From contig JAGAJO010000008.1 of assembly GCA_017626015.1 (NCBI GenBank), positions 160,143 through 224,142 of the forward strand: 64,000 bases of DNA. The letters run 5' to 3'. The DNA is from Ruminococcus sp. (GTDB taxonomy: Bacteria; Bacillota; Clostridia; Oscillospirales; Ruminococcaceae). This document shows, piece by piece, positions 13,318 through 22,481 of the stretch; position 1 is the first letter of the stretch; every line of letters starts with the position of its first letter. A program made the position numbers and the translations under genes. A model generated the notes under the pieces. That model was not told the origin of the DNA. It saw nothing but the letters and a program-made list of their open reading frames with translations, and did no database searches.

Positions 13318-15939
13318 ATGGCAAACAATGAAGCTAAGAAAACGACCGGTCTTGTTGACACCGAGGAGGCTTTAAGCGCAAAGATCGCTGAAGTCAGAGA
13401 GGCACAGAAAATTTTCTCCACCTATACTCAGGAACAGGTTGACAAGATCTTCAAGGCTGCCGCTATTGCCGCTAACAAAGCAAGGATCCCTCTTGCAAAA
13501 ATGGCGGTTGCTGAAACCGGAATGGGAATAGTTGAGGATAAGGTGATCAAGAACAACTATGCGGCTGAGCATATCTACAACGCTTATAAAAATGTGCAGA
13601 CCTGCGGCGTATTTGAAAGAAACGAGGCTTACGGCACAATGAGGATCTATGAGCCTATCGGACTCATCGCTGCTGTTATTCCTACCACCAACCCTACGTC
13701 TACAGCTATTTTCAAGACTCTCGTATGTCTTAAAACAAGAAACGGTATCATCATTTCACCCCATCCCCGTGCTAAGAACTGCACTATCGAGGCTGCAAGG
13801 ATAGTTTATGAGGCAGCTGTTGCGGCAGGCGCTCCTAAGGGTATCATCGGCTGGATCGACGTTCCTTCTCTTGACCTGACCAACATGATAATGAGAGAAT
13901 CCGATACGATCCTTGCAACAGGAGGTCCCGGAATGGTCAAGTCCGCTTATTCCTCCGGCACTCCCGCTCTCGGAGTCGGCGCAGGAAACGCTTCGGCGAT
14001 CATCGACGCTTCCGCTGATATCGTAAATGCCGTAAACTCCATCATTCACTCAAAGACCTTTGATAACGGTATGATCTGCGCTACCGAGCAGACGGTTATC
14101 GTTGACAAGAGCATATATAACGACGTTAAGAAGGAATTCAAGGCAAGAGGCTGCTATTTCCTTAACAATGAAGAGGCTGATAAGATCAGGAACACAATGC
14201 TTATCAACGGCGCTCTTAATGCCAAGATCGTTGGTCAGCGTCCTGTGACTATAGCTAAAATGGCGGGCTTCGAGGTCCCTGAGGACACTAAGGTCCTTAT
14301 CGGTGAGGCTACAAGCACTGACACCAGCGAGGCGTTCGGTCATGAAAAGCTCACAACGATCCTCGGTATGTATAAGTCCAAGGATTTTGATGACGCACTT
14401 GACAAGGCTGAGACACTTCTTTTCAATAACGGCGGACTGGGTCACACCTCTGTTCTCTGGATCGACAATGTAAACGAGAGAGAAAAGCTTGATAAGTTTG
14501 CAGCTAGAATGAAGACCTGCCGTCTTATCGTAAATACTCCTTCATCCCTTGGCGGTATCGGCGACCTTTATAACTTTGACTTTGCTCCTTCACTTACCCT
14601 CGGCTGCGGTTCATGGGGCGGCAACTCCGTTTCCGAAAACGTTGGTATAAAGCATCTTTTGAACATTAAAACAGTTGCTGAGAGGAGAGAGAATATGCTT
14701 TGGTTCAGAGCGCCTGAAAAGGTATACTTCAAGAAGGGCTGCCTCCCTGTTGCACTTGACGAGCTTAAAACGGTAATGGGCAAGAAAAAGGCGTTTATCG
14801 TAACAGACCAGTTCCTTTACAAGAACGGATATACAAAGGCTATCACCAACAAGCTGGATCAGATGGGTATTCTTCACGAGACCTTCTTCGATGTAGCTCC
14901 CGACCCGACTCTTGCCTGCGCTCTTGAGGGCGTTGCACAGCTCAGAGCCTTCGAGCCTGATACGATCATCGCTATCGGCGGCGGTTCGGCAATGGACGCT
15001 GCAAAGATCATGTGGGTACTCTACGAGCATCCGGACGCAGACTTCTTCGATATGGCAATGAGATTTATAGATATCCGTAAGAGAGTTTATACCTTCCCGA
15101 AGATGGGTGAAAAGGCATACTTCATTGCTATCCCTACTTCCTCCGGTACAGGCTCCGAGGTTACGCCTTTCGCAGTTATTACCGATGAAAAGACAGGTAC
15201 TAAGTATCCTCTTGCAGACTATCAGCTTATGCCTAACATGGCTATCGTAGATACGGATATGATGATGTCCGCTCCTAAGGGACTTACCTCCGCTTCAGGT
15301 ATCGATGCTCTTACCCATGCGCTTGAGGCTTACGCTTCCGTTATGGCTACCGATTATACAGACGGTCTGGCGATCAGAGCTATGCAGCTCATCTTCAAGT
15401 ATCTGCCTTCCGCTTATGAGAACGGTCAGACAGACATCAAGGCACGTGAGGAAATGGCAACCGCTTCCACAATGGCAGGTATGGCTTTCGCAAACGCATT
15501 CCTGGGAGTATGCCATTCTATGGCTCATAAGCTGGGCGCTTATCACCACCTCCCGCACGGAGTTGCAAATGCGCTGCTTATCACCCTCGTTATGAAGTTC
15601 AATGCTGATCCCGTACCGCGCAAAATGGGTACCTTCTCTCAGTATCAGTATCCTCATACTCTTGAAAGATACTGCGAGTGCGCCAATGCCCTTGGCATCG
15701 TAGGAAAGAACGACGAGGAGACTCTCGACAAGTTCATCGCAGCTATTGAAGAGCTTAAGGAGAAGGTCGGCATCAAGAAGACAATTGCAGATTACGGTGT
15801 TGACGAGAAGTACTTCCTGGATAATCTGGACAGCATGGTCGAGGACGCATTTGACGATCAGTGCACAGGAGCTAACCCGAGATATCCTCTTATGAGTGAG
15901 ATCAAGGAGATGTATCTCAAGGCTTACTACGGCAAATAA
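13318..15939 (+). CDS. adhE: Bifunctional aldehyde-alcohol dehydrogenase AdhE
   Basis: An 873-residue AdhE that reduces acetyl-CoA to acetaldehyde and then to ethanol, consuming two NADH. ATG 13318 is chosen because GGAGG lies 8 bases ahead. Residues 1 to about 440 are the aldehyde dehydrogenase half, with the nucleophile Cys254 in NGMICATEQ and a GVGAGN loop. From about 460 the iron-dependent alcohol dehydrogenase half follows, with GGGSAMDAAK for NAD and HSMAHKLGAYHHLPHG carrying metal-binding histidines. AdhE normally forms spirosomes. It is a single-gene unit with a strong promoter and a long leader, fitting heavy regulated expression in fermentation. Codon use looks more biased than in neighbours, as expected for an abundant protein. 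Confidence 0.97.
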   Translation: MANNEAKKTTGLVDTEEALSAKIAEVREAQKIFSTYTQEQVDKIFKAAAIAANKARIPLAKMAVAETGMGIVEDKVIKNNYAAEHIYNAYKNVQTCGVFERNEAYGTMRIYEPIGLIAAVIPTTNPTSTAIFKTLVCLKTRNGIIISPHPRAKNCTIEAARIVYEAAVAAGAPKGIIGWIDVPSLDLTNMIMRESDTILATGGPGMVKSAYSSGTPALGVGAGNASAIIDASADIVNAVNSIIHSKTFDNGMICATEQTVIVDKSIYNDVKKEFKARGCYFLNNEEADKIRNTMLINGALNAKIVGQRPVTIAKMAGFEVPEDTKVLIGEATSTDTSEAFGHEKLTTILGMYKSKDFDDALDKAETLLFNNGGLGHTSVLWIDNVNEREKLDKFAARMKTCRLIVNTPSSLGGIGDLYNFDFAPSLTLGCGSWGGNSVSENVGIKHLLNIKTVAERRENMLWFRAPEKVYFKKGCLPVALDELKTVMGKKKAFIVTDQFLYKNGYTKAITNKLDQMGILHETFFDVAPDPTLACALEGVAQLRAFEPDTIIAIGGGSAMDAAKIMWVLYEHPDADFFDMAMRFIDIRKRVYTFPKMGEKAYFIAIPTSSGTGSEVTPFAVITDEKTGTKYPLADYQLMPNMAIVDTDMMMSAPKGLTSASGIDALTHALEAYASVMATDYTDGLAIRAMQLIFKYLPSAYENGQTDIKAREEMATASTMAGMAFANAFLGVCHSMAHKLGAYHHLPHGVANALLITLVMKFNADPVPRKMGTFSQYQYPHTLERYCECANALGIVGKNDEETLDKFIAAIEELKEKVGIKKTIADYGVDEKYFLDNLDSMVEDAFDDQCTGANPRYPLMSEIKEMYLKAYYGK

Positions 15940-15961
15940 GATAAACCTCTATAAATAGAAG

Positions 15962-15993
15962 GATCCCCCGGATGCTCAACGCACCGGAGGATC
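15962..15993 (+). terminator. adhE terminator
   Basis: Arms gatcccccgg (15962-15971) and ccggaggatc (15984-15993) pair with one mismatch, followed by a T-rich tract. Confidence 0.65.
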
Positions 15994-16019
15994 TTTCGCT
16001 TTTATAAGGACAAAAACAA

Positions 16020-16052
16020 AAACGGCTGTGCGGAATTTTTGCACAGCCGTTT
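16020..16052. terminator. Bidirectional terminator between adhE and fprA
   Basis: A perfect 12-bp stem, aaacggctgtgc (16020-16031) and gcacagccgttt (16041-16052), with A-rich and T-rich flanks suited to both strands. Confidence 0.85.
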
Positions 16053-16081
16053 ATTATTCTTTTTCTGACCTGAGATAAGGA

Positions 16082-17248
16082 TCACTTTGTCATTTCAGCC
16101 GCAAGCTCTTCAAGACCCTTTTCGGATTGTTCGTTAAGAGCAGATCTGATTGTAACTATGGGTTCTGCAAGGGTAACGTTTTTAAAGCCTTCCACATAGG
16201 TTTTCATAACCTTTGCAGCAGTTGGCGCCCATGATCCGTTTTCAACTATCGCTACCTTGCGGTTCTGATAATTCTTAGCCTTAAGGTGCATGAGGAAGTC
16301 CTCCATTACCGGGAAAACTCCGCCGTCGTAGGAAGCGGACATAAATACAGTTCTGTCATATCTGAAGGCGTCCTCGATGACTTCTGCCATATCCTCTCTG
16401 GAAAGATCGCTTACGACCACCTTTTCCGCACCGTTTTTTTCAAGCATTTCGCCCAGCTTTTTTGCGGCTGCTGCCGTATTTCCGTGAATTGAGGCATAAG
16501 CCACAAGCACGCCCTTGCTTTCGGGACGGTAGCTTGACCATGTATCGTAAAGACCTATGTAGTAGCCAAGGTCTTCCTTGAGTATGGGCCCATGCAGGGG
16601 GAGTATCATATTTATCTCCAGCGCAGCCGCTTTTTTAAGCAGCGACTGGACCTGAACACCGTATTTGCCGACTATATTGAAATAATATCTTCTTGCCTCG
16701 CAAGCCCAGTCCTCGTCGGTATCCAGCGCACCGAATTTTCCGAAAGCGTCTGCGGAAAACAGCACCTTTTCGCTTTCCTCATACGTCACCATTACCTCCG
16801 GCCAGTGGATCATGGGAGCCATGATGAATCTGAGCGTGTGTCTGCCCAGGGAAAGCGTATCTCCCTCCTTGACGGTTACAGTGCGGCTGTCAAGATCCTT
16901 TAACGTGAAAAACTGTTTCATCATCGTAAAGGTCTTTGCGTTGCCTACGATCTTCATATCCGGATATTTTTCCGCCAGCAATGCAATGTTTCCGCTGTGA
17001 TCAGGCTCCATATGCTGGACTACCAGATAATCCACCGATCTGCCGTTAAGAGCCTTTTCAAGATTTGCGAGCCACTTGTCTGTAACTCTGCTGTCGGCCG
17101 TATCCATAACGCAGGTCTTTTCGTCAAGGATAACGTATGAATTGTAGGAAATACCGTTGGGAACGACGTACTGGCTTTCAAAAAGGTCTATATCCTTGTC
17201 GTCCGCACCGATGTAAATAATATCATCTGAGATTTTAACGTCTGCCAT
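16082..17248 (-). CDS. fprA: Flavodiiron protein FprA
   Basis: A 388-residue flavodiiron protein that reduces O2 to water or NO to N2O in anaerobes. Residues 1 to about 245 are the metallo-beta-lactamase-like diiron domain with HMEPDH (H79, E81, D83, H84), IHWPE, SADAFG and LPLHGP supplying ligands. From about 250 comes a flavodoxin domain that binds FMN, with VLVAYASIHGNTAAAA and MSASYDGG. There is no rubredoxin domain, so an external electron donor is needed. GGAGG precedes the start. The leader carries a structured element also found ahead of pstS, so the gene may be controlled post-transcriptionally. Confidence 0.95.
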   Translation of the reverse strand: MADVKISDDIIYIGADDKDIDLFESQYVVPNGISYNSYVILDEKTCVMDTADSRVTDKWLANLEKALNGRSVDYLVVQHMEPDHSGNIALLAEKYPDMKIVGNAKTFTMMKQFFTLKDLDSRTVTVKEGDTLSLGRHTLRFIMAPMIHWPEVMVTYEESEKVLFSADAFGKFGALDTDEDWACEARRYYFNIVGKYGVQVQSLLKKAAALEINMILPLHGPILKEDLGYYIGLYDTWSSYRPESKGVLVAYASIHGNTAAAAKKLGEMLEKNGAEKVVVSDLSREDMAEVIEDAFRYDRTVFMSASYDGGVFPVMEDFLMHLKAKNYQNRKVAIVENGSWAPTAAKVMKTYVEGFKNVTLAEPIVTIRSALNEQSEKGLEELAAEMTK

Positions 17249-17276
17249 TTTACTTACCTCCGCAGTTCAGTTTATC

Positions 17277-17325
17277 AGACCTCCTCGGAAACTTCCGAAG
17301 CACCAGCTTCCGGGCAGGTCTATTG
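17277..17325 (-). promoter_or_regulatory. Leader element shared with pstS
   Basis: On the minus strand, just after the predicted transcription start of fprA, AATAGACC is followed by a 25-base core that begins GCTTCGGAAG and ends GAGGAGGTCT. The core recurs exactly at 28953-28977. Outer bases AGACCT and AGGTCT pair, and inner arms TCGGAA and TTCCGA pair. Confidence 0.6.
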
Positions 17326-17338
17326 ATTTTATAAGTTA

Positions 17339-17367
17339 ATTTTACCACATTGCCGGGCTGTTGTCAA
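17339..17367 (-). promoter_or_regulatory. fprA promoter
   Basis: On the minus strand TTGACA (17367-17362) and TAAAAT (17344-17339) with a 17-base spacer. Confidence 0.85.
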
Positions 17368-17437
17368 CAATTTTTTGACTTTGGGAACACAGTAGGGAGC
17401 TAATTATCCGATACTGCCGCAAATTCATGGCGTAATG

Positions 17438-17653
17438 TTATTTATACAGCTTTTTATTGTTTGTTCTGCCGAGGATATAATCGGTTGAAACGCCGTAGAA
17501 GTCAGCCAGGATAAGGAGATGTTCTACGGGGATAGTAAGCACACCTCGCTCATAACGGGAATACACCGTCTGACTTGTGAACAGCAGCTTTGCGATTTGC
17601 GTCTGGTTCATGTCCTTATCCTCCCGCAGATCCCTCAATCTTGGGAAATACAT
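17438..17653 (-). CDS. Small XRE-family transcriptional regulator
   Basis: A 71-residue protein that is almost entirely one Cro/CI-type helix-turn-helix. It reads LRDLREDKDMNQTQIAKLLF, then SQTVYSRYERG as recognition helix, then the conserved IPVEHLLILADFYGVSTDYIL. There is no sensor domain. The start is preceded by GGGAGG. It is transcribed divergently from a zinc-ribbon membrane protein. Between them repeated TTTAGTAC sites overlap the neighbour's promoter, so it probably represses that gene and itself. Confidence 0.9.
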   Translation of the reverse strand: MYFPRLRDLREDKDMNQTQIAKLLFTSQTVYSRYERGVLTIPVEHLLILADFYGVSTDYILGRTNNKKLYK

Positions 17654-17694
17654 AAGAAGTCCTCCCTTTTTTTGTGAAATATGACGATTTATAG

Positions 17695-17771
17695 TTTAGT
17701 ACCGTTTAGTACTATTGACTTTAGCATACTTTAATGATATACTTATATTATTAGGACTTATAAGTACTAAA
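17695..17771. promoter_or_regulatory. Candidate XRE operators and promoter
   Basis: TTTAGTAC occurs at 17695-17702 and as TTTAGTACTA at 17705-17714, ten bases apart. The inverted form AGTACTAAA is at 17763-17771. They bracket a strong plus-strand promoter, TTGACT 17715-17720 and TATACT 17738-17743, with a 17-base spacer. This arrangement suits repression by the adjacent XRE protein. Confidence 0.7.
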
Positions 17772-17798
17772 TCAAATAATACCGGGAGGAAACAATAT

Positions 17799-18077
17799 AT
17801 GATATTTTGTTCAAAGTGCGGAAAAGAAATTCACGATGAAGCAGTTGTTTGTCCTTATTGCGGCTGTGCTACAATTAATATGGAACATAAAAACAAACAA
17901 GACAATATACCTATAATCATCAATAACAATAATTCTGCCTCGTCATCAGCCGCAGCGGCGGCAAGCGCAGGAGGAAGAGTAAAGCGTAAGTACTCCCTGC
18001 TTTTTGACATTATAATGATTTGCTTTACGGGCGGACTATGGATAATCTGGATGATACTCAGACCGAAGTATTACTGA
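17799..18077 (+). CDS. Zinc-ribbon membrane protein
   Basis: A 92-residue protein; ATG 17799 follows GGGAGG. The N-terminus MIFCSKCGKEIHDEAVVCPY is a double CxxC zinc ribbon (C4, C7, C18, C21) of the zinc_ribbon_2 type. A polar, Asn-rich and Ala/Ser-rich linker follows to about residue 62. One hydrophobic segment (LFDIIMICFTGGLWIIWMIL) ends the chain. The zinc ribbon would face the cytoplasm. Proteins of this plan are common in Clostridia and their role is unknown. The gene is divergent from the XRE regulator and probably under its control. Confidence 0.8.
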   Translation: MIFCSKCGKEIHDEAVVCPYCGCATINMEHKNKQDNIPIIINNNNSASSSAAAAASAGGRVKRKYSLLFDIIMICFTGGLWIIWMILRPKYY

Positions 18078-18084
18078 TATCCAT

Positions 18085-18113
18085 TTGACAAATCCCCCCG
18101 CATATGCTATAAT
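18085..18113 (+). promoter_or_regulatory. pth promoter
   Basis: TTGACA at 18085-18090 and TATAAT at 18108-18113, 17 bases apart. A perfect 10-bp hairpin (18136-18145 with 18151-18160) lies in the leader but has no T-run. Confidence 0.9.
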
Positions 18114-18189
18114 TAACTGAACAATCAAAAAGTATACCCCGTCTTGCGAAAAGACGGGGTTATTGTGCGTTGAAGTAAGGAGAATCAGT

Positions 18190-18816
18190 ATGGACATTTT
18201 TGAAAAGCTTAAAAAGCTGTCTGCGGAGATAAACGGCGGGACGGGTACTAAGCCGGAGTTTATTATAGCCGGTCTGGGAAACCCGGGCATACAGTATGAA
18301 AATACAAGGCACAATGCAGGATTTCTGGCAATTTCCGCATTGGAAAAGAGGTATGATTTTACTGTGAGCAGCCATAAGTTCAAGGCTTTGACGGGAAATG
18401 CCGTTATCGGCGGGAAAAGCTGCCTTGTGATGAAGCCCGAGACCTATATGAATCTTTCGGGGGACGCAGTGGAGGAAGCGAGGAGCTTTTATAAGATCCC
18501 GGTTGAAAATATAATTGTGATCTTTGACGATATCTCCCTCGAACCTGGACAAATGAGGATACGCCGCAAAGGTTCTGCGGGAGGTCATAACGGAATAAAA
18601 AGCATTATCGCTCAGTGCGCAACAGAGGATTTTCCCCGTATCAAGATCGGAGTTGGAAAAAAGCCACGTCCCGACTATAACCTCGCCGACTGGGTGCTTT
18701 CACGCTTTTCGGAGGACGATCTTAAAAAGCTTGAAGAGGTGAACGATAAGGTCTGCGACGCCGTTCAGCTTATGGTGCAGGGAAAAATATCCGAAGCGAT
18801 GAACAAATTCAACTGA
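18190..18816 (+). CDS. pth: Peptidyl-tRNA hydrolase
   Basis: A 208-residue Pth that releases peptides from prematurely dropped peptidyl-tRNA. The catalytic His is H41 in NTRHNAGF. The other family motifs are GLGNPG (28-33), KPETYMNLSG, VIFDDISLEPGQMRIRRKGS and AGGHNGIKSI. About 22 extra N-terminal residues precede the usual start; the ATG at 18190 is kept because AAGGAG precedes it. It is followed by mfd after 35 bases, the classic pth-mfd order of Firmicutes, so they are probably co-transcribed. Confidence 0.96.
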   Translation: MDIFEKLKKLSAEINGGTGTKPEFIIAGLGNPGIQYENTRHNAGFLAISALEKRYDFTVSSHKFKALTGNAVIGGKSCLVMKPETYMNLSGDAVEEARSFYKIPVENIIVIFDDISLEPGQMRIRRKGSAGGHNGIKSIIAQCATEDFPRIKIGVGKKPRPDYNLADWVLSRFSEDDLKKLEEVNDKVCDAVQLMVQGKISEAMNKFN

Positions 18817-18851
18817 CCGGCTGCGTCCGGAATTTACCGATGAGGTGAAAT

Positions 18852-21800
18852 ATGAACAACCTGTTTTTAGATATATGCTCCAGACTTGATTTTTATAAGG
18901 ATATTAAAAACTGCCTGATAAAAGGGTATACTCCCGCAGCAGTTACCGGAGTTTCAAATATTCATAAGGCGCTGCTTGCGGCAGGTCTCAGCCGACTTGG
19001 CTCATGCCTGCTTATATGCGATGACGAAGCGTCGGCTCAGCGTGCCGTAAGCGATATAAACGAAATGTGCGGGGAGGAGATCGCCTGTGTTTATCCTGCA
19101 AAGGATATGAATTTTGCTTACCTTGAGGGGATATCCAGAGAATACGAGCATAAGCGGCTGGAGGCTCTTTCAGGAGTTTTGCAGGGCAGATACCGCATAT
19201 TGGCAGCAAGCATGGAGGCTTGCCTTCAGGGCGCTATACCTGTATCAAAGCTGCGTGAATATTCCTTTAAGCTGTCTGTCGGCAGCGAGATCCCGATCGA
19301 TACGCTGGAGGAAAAGCTTGTTGCAGGCGGATATTCCCGCACGGATCAGGTGGAGGGTCAGGCACAGTTTTCGGTGAGAGGCTCTATCGTGGATATTTTT
19401 CCGGTACAGGAGAAAAGACCTGTCCGTATGGAGCTTTGGGGCGATGAGATCGACACGCTTTCATATTTTGATACGGCTACCCAGCGAAGAACGGATTCGC
19501 TGGAAAGCATAGAGGTGTTTCCTGCGCTGGAGATCATTTTTCCTAACAGGGAAGAGCTTGTTTCAAAGCTGGAGGCGCTTGCTAAAAACGCCAGGGGCAA
19601 GCTTGCCGATAGGATCAGAGAGCATATATACCGTGATATCGACGCCGTAAAAAGCGGACTTACTCTTACAAATTCAGATAAATATTATACTGTCGCATAT
19701 GAAGAAACGGCAACTGTATTCGACTATTTTCAGGGCGGCTTCTGCCTTGTTTCGGAGTATTCAAACTGTCTGGAAAAGGGCAGGGCGGCTCTTTCACAGC
19801 TTTCGGAGGATATGAAGCTGCTGTACAGCGACGGTATTCTTTTCAAGCGGCTGGAGGGCTTTTTTATCGATCTTGGCAGTGCGGAACACAGGATCGCAGC
19901 TATGAAGTCCGTTTTTCTGGACACTTTTATGCGTTCCAACAACGGTTTGAAATTCAAAAAGCTTATCAACACCGACTGCCGCCAGACATCCGTCTGGGGC
20001 GGAAACATAATAACCCTTGAGGAGGAGCTGCGGGGACTGTGCGATAACGGGTACTGCACCGTAGTGCTTGCCGGATCGGAAAAAACCGTTCCGATCATTG
20101 TAAAGGATCTTACGGACGAGGGGATACCCGCCGTGATGTGCGGCGAAAATAGCGAGCTTCTTCCGGGCAGAGTGTACGTACGCACAGGAAGCCTGTCCGC
20201 CGGCTTTGACTATCCGGATATCAGATGCGCCTGCATAACCCAGATGAAGGCAATGTCGGCAAAAAAGAAAAAACCCCGCCACAAGGCAGGGGAGGAGATC
20301 AGGTCGCTGTCGGATATACACAGCGGCGATCTTGTGGTGCATTCAATGTACGGTATAGGACGTTTTCAGGGTATAAAAAACCTGGATACCAACGGTGTTA
20401 AAAAGGACTATATCACCATAAGCTACGCAGGCACCGATGTGCTGTACGTTCCGGTAACGCAGCTGGATCTTGTTTCACGTTATATCGGAGCGGGAGACGA
20501 GGGAAGCGTCAAGCTGAACAAGCTTAATTCCGGCGAATGGAAAAAGACCCGGAGCAAGGTCCGTTCGGCGGTAAAGGATATGGCTGAGGAGCTTACAAAG
20601 CTTTACGCTCAGAGACAAATGGCAAAGGGCTTTGCGTTTTCTCCCGACAGCGACTGGCAGCTGGATTTTGAGGAGCGTTTTGACTATCAGGAGACGGACG
20701 ACCAGCTGCGTTCTATAAGAGAAATAAAGGACGATATGGAAAAGCCTGTTCCGATGGACAGACTTCTCTGTGGGGACGTTGGCTTCGGCAAGACTGAGGT
20801 GGCGCTTAGAGCGGCGTTCAAATGTATGCTTGACGGCAAGCAGTGTGCTATACTTGTTCCTACCACCGTGCTTGCGTGGCAGCATTATCAGACTGCGATA
20901 AAGAGATTTCAGCACTTCCCCATAAAGGTGGAGCTGCTTTCACGTTTCCGCAAGCCAAAGGAGCAGCAGGCTATAATCAGAGAGCTTAAAAGGGGTACCA
21001 TTGATCTTATAATCGGCACCCACCGTCTTGTGCAGAAGGACGTGGGCTTCAAGGATCTTGGTCTTGCCATTGTGGACGAGGAACAGCGGTTCGGAGTGGC
21101 TCACAAGGAAAAATTCAAGGAGACCTTCAAGGGCGTGGATATGCTTACCCTTTCCGCTACGCCTATTCCCAGAACACTTAATATGGCGCTGAGCGGCATA
21201 AGGGATATGTCTGTCATCGAGGAGGCTCCAATGGACAGATATCCGGTGCAGACCTATGTTATCGAGATGAATATGTCTGTTATCGCACAGGCAATAGTCA
21301 AGGAGATGCGCAGGGGAGGGCAGGTCTATTATATCCATAACAGGATCGACACAATTGCCCGTACGGTTTCCAGACTTCAGGAGCTTATACCGGAGGCGAG
21401 GATAGCCGTTGCCCACGGTCAGATAGGAGAGAACGAGCTTTCGGAGATCTGGCGGCAGGTTGTCGAGCATGAGGTGGATATTCTTGTATGTACGACACTT
21501 ATTGAAACGGGTGTGGACGTTCCGAACGTTAATACCCTTATCATCGAGGACGCCGACAGACTGGGACTTTCACAGCTTTATCAGCTCAGAGGAAGAGTAG
21601 GACGTTCAAACAGAAGGGCGTTTGCGTATTTTACCTTCCGCAGAGGAAAGGTACTGACGGAGGTGGCTGCAAAACGGTTGGACGCCATACGGGAATTTAC
21701 CCAGTTCGGTTCGGGCTTTCATATTGCTATGCGGGATCTGGAAATAAGAGGCGCAGGCTCGGTGCTTAGCGGCAGACAGCACGGACATATGGAGGCTGTA

Positions 21801-22313
21801 GGCTATGATATGTATCTGAGACTGCTTAACGAGGCAATTGCCGAACAGAAGGGCGAGGCTCTGCCGCCGTCTCCTGAGGACTGCCTTGTGGATATTTCCA
21901 TTGACGCATATATTCCTGAAAGCTATATAGAAAATCCCGCCCAGAGAATAGACGCTTACCGAAAGATAGCCTCCATTTCCAATGATGAGGATTCGTCGGA
22001 TGTTCTGGATGAGCTTATAGACCGCTACGGAGAACCGCCTAAGTCGGTCATGGGACTTATAAACGTTGCGCTTACCAGAAACACGGCTTCTCGGTGTGGA
22101 ATAAAGGAGATCAAGCAGGTCGGCGATAAGGTATTTTTCTACATAAGGGAAATAGAGCCGCAGCAGATACAGTCTCTTTTGAAGAAGTATCGGAACAGAG
22201 TGAAGTTTACAGATTCCTCAAAGCCGTATTTCAGCATAGCGCTCATCAGGAGCCAAAAAGCTGTCGAGCTTATGAAGGAGGCAATAAATGTCCTTGCAGA
22301 AAATCCCATGTAA
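18852..22313 (+). CDS. mfd: Transcription-repair coupling factor Mfd
   Basis: A 1153-residue Mfd, which removes RNA polymerase stalled at DNA damage and recruits UvrA. It has the UvrB-like N-terminal region, then the polymerase-interacting domain (SDIHSGDLVVHSMYGIGRFQ near residue 490). The superfamily 2 translocase has Walker A GDVGFGKTE (about 641-649), DEEQRFG (742-748) and motif III SATPIPRT. The second RecA lobe has QLRGRVGRSNRRAFAYF, and a C-terminal TRCF domain closes the protein. The length is normal. The ribosome binding site is GAGGTG. It is downstream of pth and shares its transcript. Confidence 0.97.
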   Translation: MNNLFLDICSRLDFYKDIKNCLIKGYTPAAVTGVSNIHKALLAAGLSRLGSCLLICDDEASAQRAVSDINEMCGEEIACVYPAKDMNFAYLEGISREYEHKRLEALSGVLQGRYRILAASMEACLQGAIPVSKLREYSFKLSVGSEIPIDTLEEKLVAGGYSRTDQVEGQAQFSVRGSIVDIFPVQEKRPVRMELWGDEIDTLSYFDTATQRRTDSLESIEVFPALEIIFPNREELVSKLEALAKNARGKLADRIREHIYRDIDAVKSGLTLTNSDKYYTVAYEETATVFDYFQGGFCLVSEYSNCLEKGRAALSQLSEDMKLLYSDGILFKRLEGFFIDLGSAEHRIAAMKSVFLDTFMRSNNGLKFKKLINTDCRQTSVWGGNIITLEEELRGLCDNGYCTVVLAGSEKTVPIIVKDLTDEGIPAVMCGENSELLPGRVYVRTGSLSAGFDYPDIRCACITQMKAMSAKKKKPRHKAGEEIRSLSDIHSGDLVVHSMYGIGRFQGIKNLDTNGVKKDYITISYAGTDVLYVPVTQLDLVSRYIGAGDEGSVKLNKLNSGEWKKTRSKVRSAVKDMAEELTKLYAQRQMAKGFAFSPDSDWQLDFEERFDYQETDDQLRSIREIKDDMEKPVPMDRLLCGDVGFGKTEVALRAAFKCMLDGKQCAILVPTTVLAWQHYQTAIKRFQHFPIKVELLSRFRKPKEQQAIIRELKRGTIDLIIGTHRLVQKDVGFKDLGLAIVDEEQRFGVAHKEKFKETFKGVDMLTLSATPIPRTLNMALSGIRDMSVIEEAPMDRYPVQTYVIEMNMSVIAQAIVKEMRRGGQVYYIHNRIDTIARTVSRLQELIPEARIAVAHGQIGENELSEIWRQVVEHEVDILVCTTLIETGVDVPNVNTLIIEDADRLGLSQLYQLRGRVGRSNRRAFAYFTFRRGKVLTEVAAKRLDAIREFTQFGSGFHIAMRDLEIRGAGSVLSGRQHGHMEAVGYDMYLRLLNEAIAEQKGEALPPSPEDCLVDISIDAYIPESYIENPAQRIDAYRKIASISNDEDSSDVLDELIDRYGEPPKSVMGLINVALTRNTASRCGIKEIKQVGDKVFFYIREIEPQQIQSLLKKYRNRVKFTDSSKPYFSIALIRSQKAVELMKEAINVLAENPM

Positions 22314-22417
22314 ACGTTACATTGTGGTTTTCTACGGGGAAAACAAGCACAAGTTAGGTTTTGGATTGCACTTGAATTAAGATTAATAAATGTCTGTTTT
22401 GGGTGAAAAATTGTCTA

Positions 22418-22446
22418 TTGACTTAAATAAGTTTATATTTTATAAT
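22418..22446 (+). promoter_or_regulatory. Promoter of the solute-binding protein gene
   Basis: TTGACT at 22418-22423 and TATAAT at 22441-22446 with a 17-base spacer. The start codon is about 270 bases downstream, with a repeat between. Confidence 0.88.
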
Positions 22447-22481
22447 AAATATAGGAATAATTAGATCGCCTTGTGAAATAA

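Noticed and set aside
18136-18160. Hairpin in the pth leader as terminator
   Set aside because: The stem is perfect but no T-run follows and it lies between a consensus promoter and the gene; it may be an mRNA structure only.
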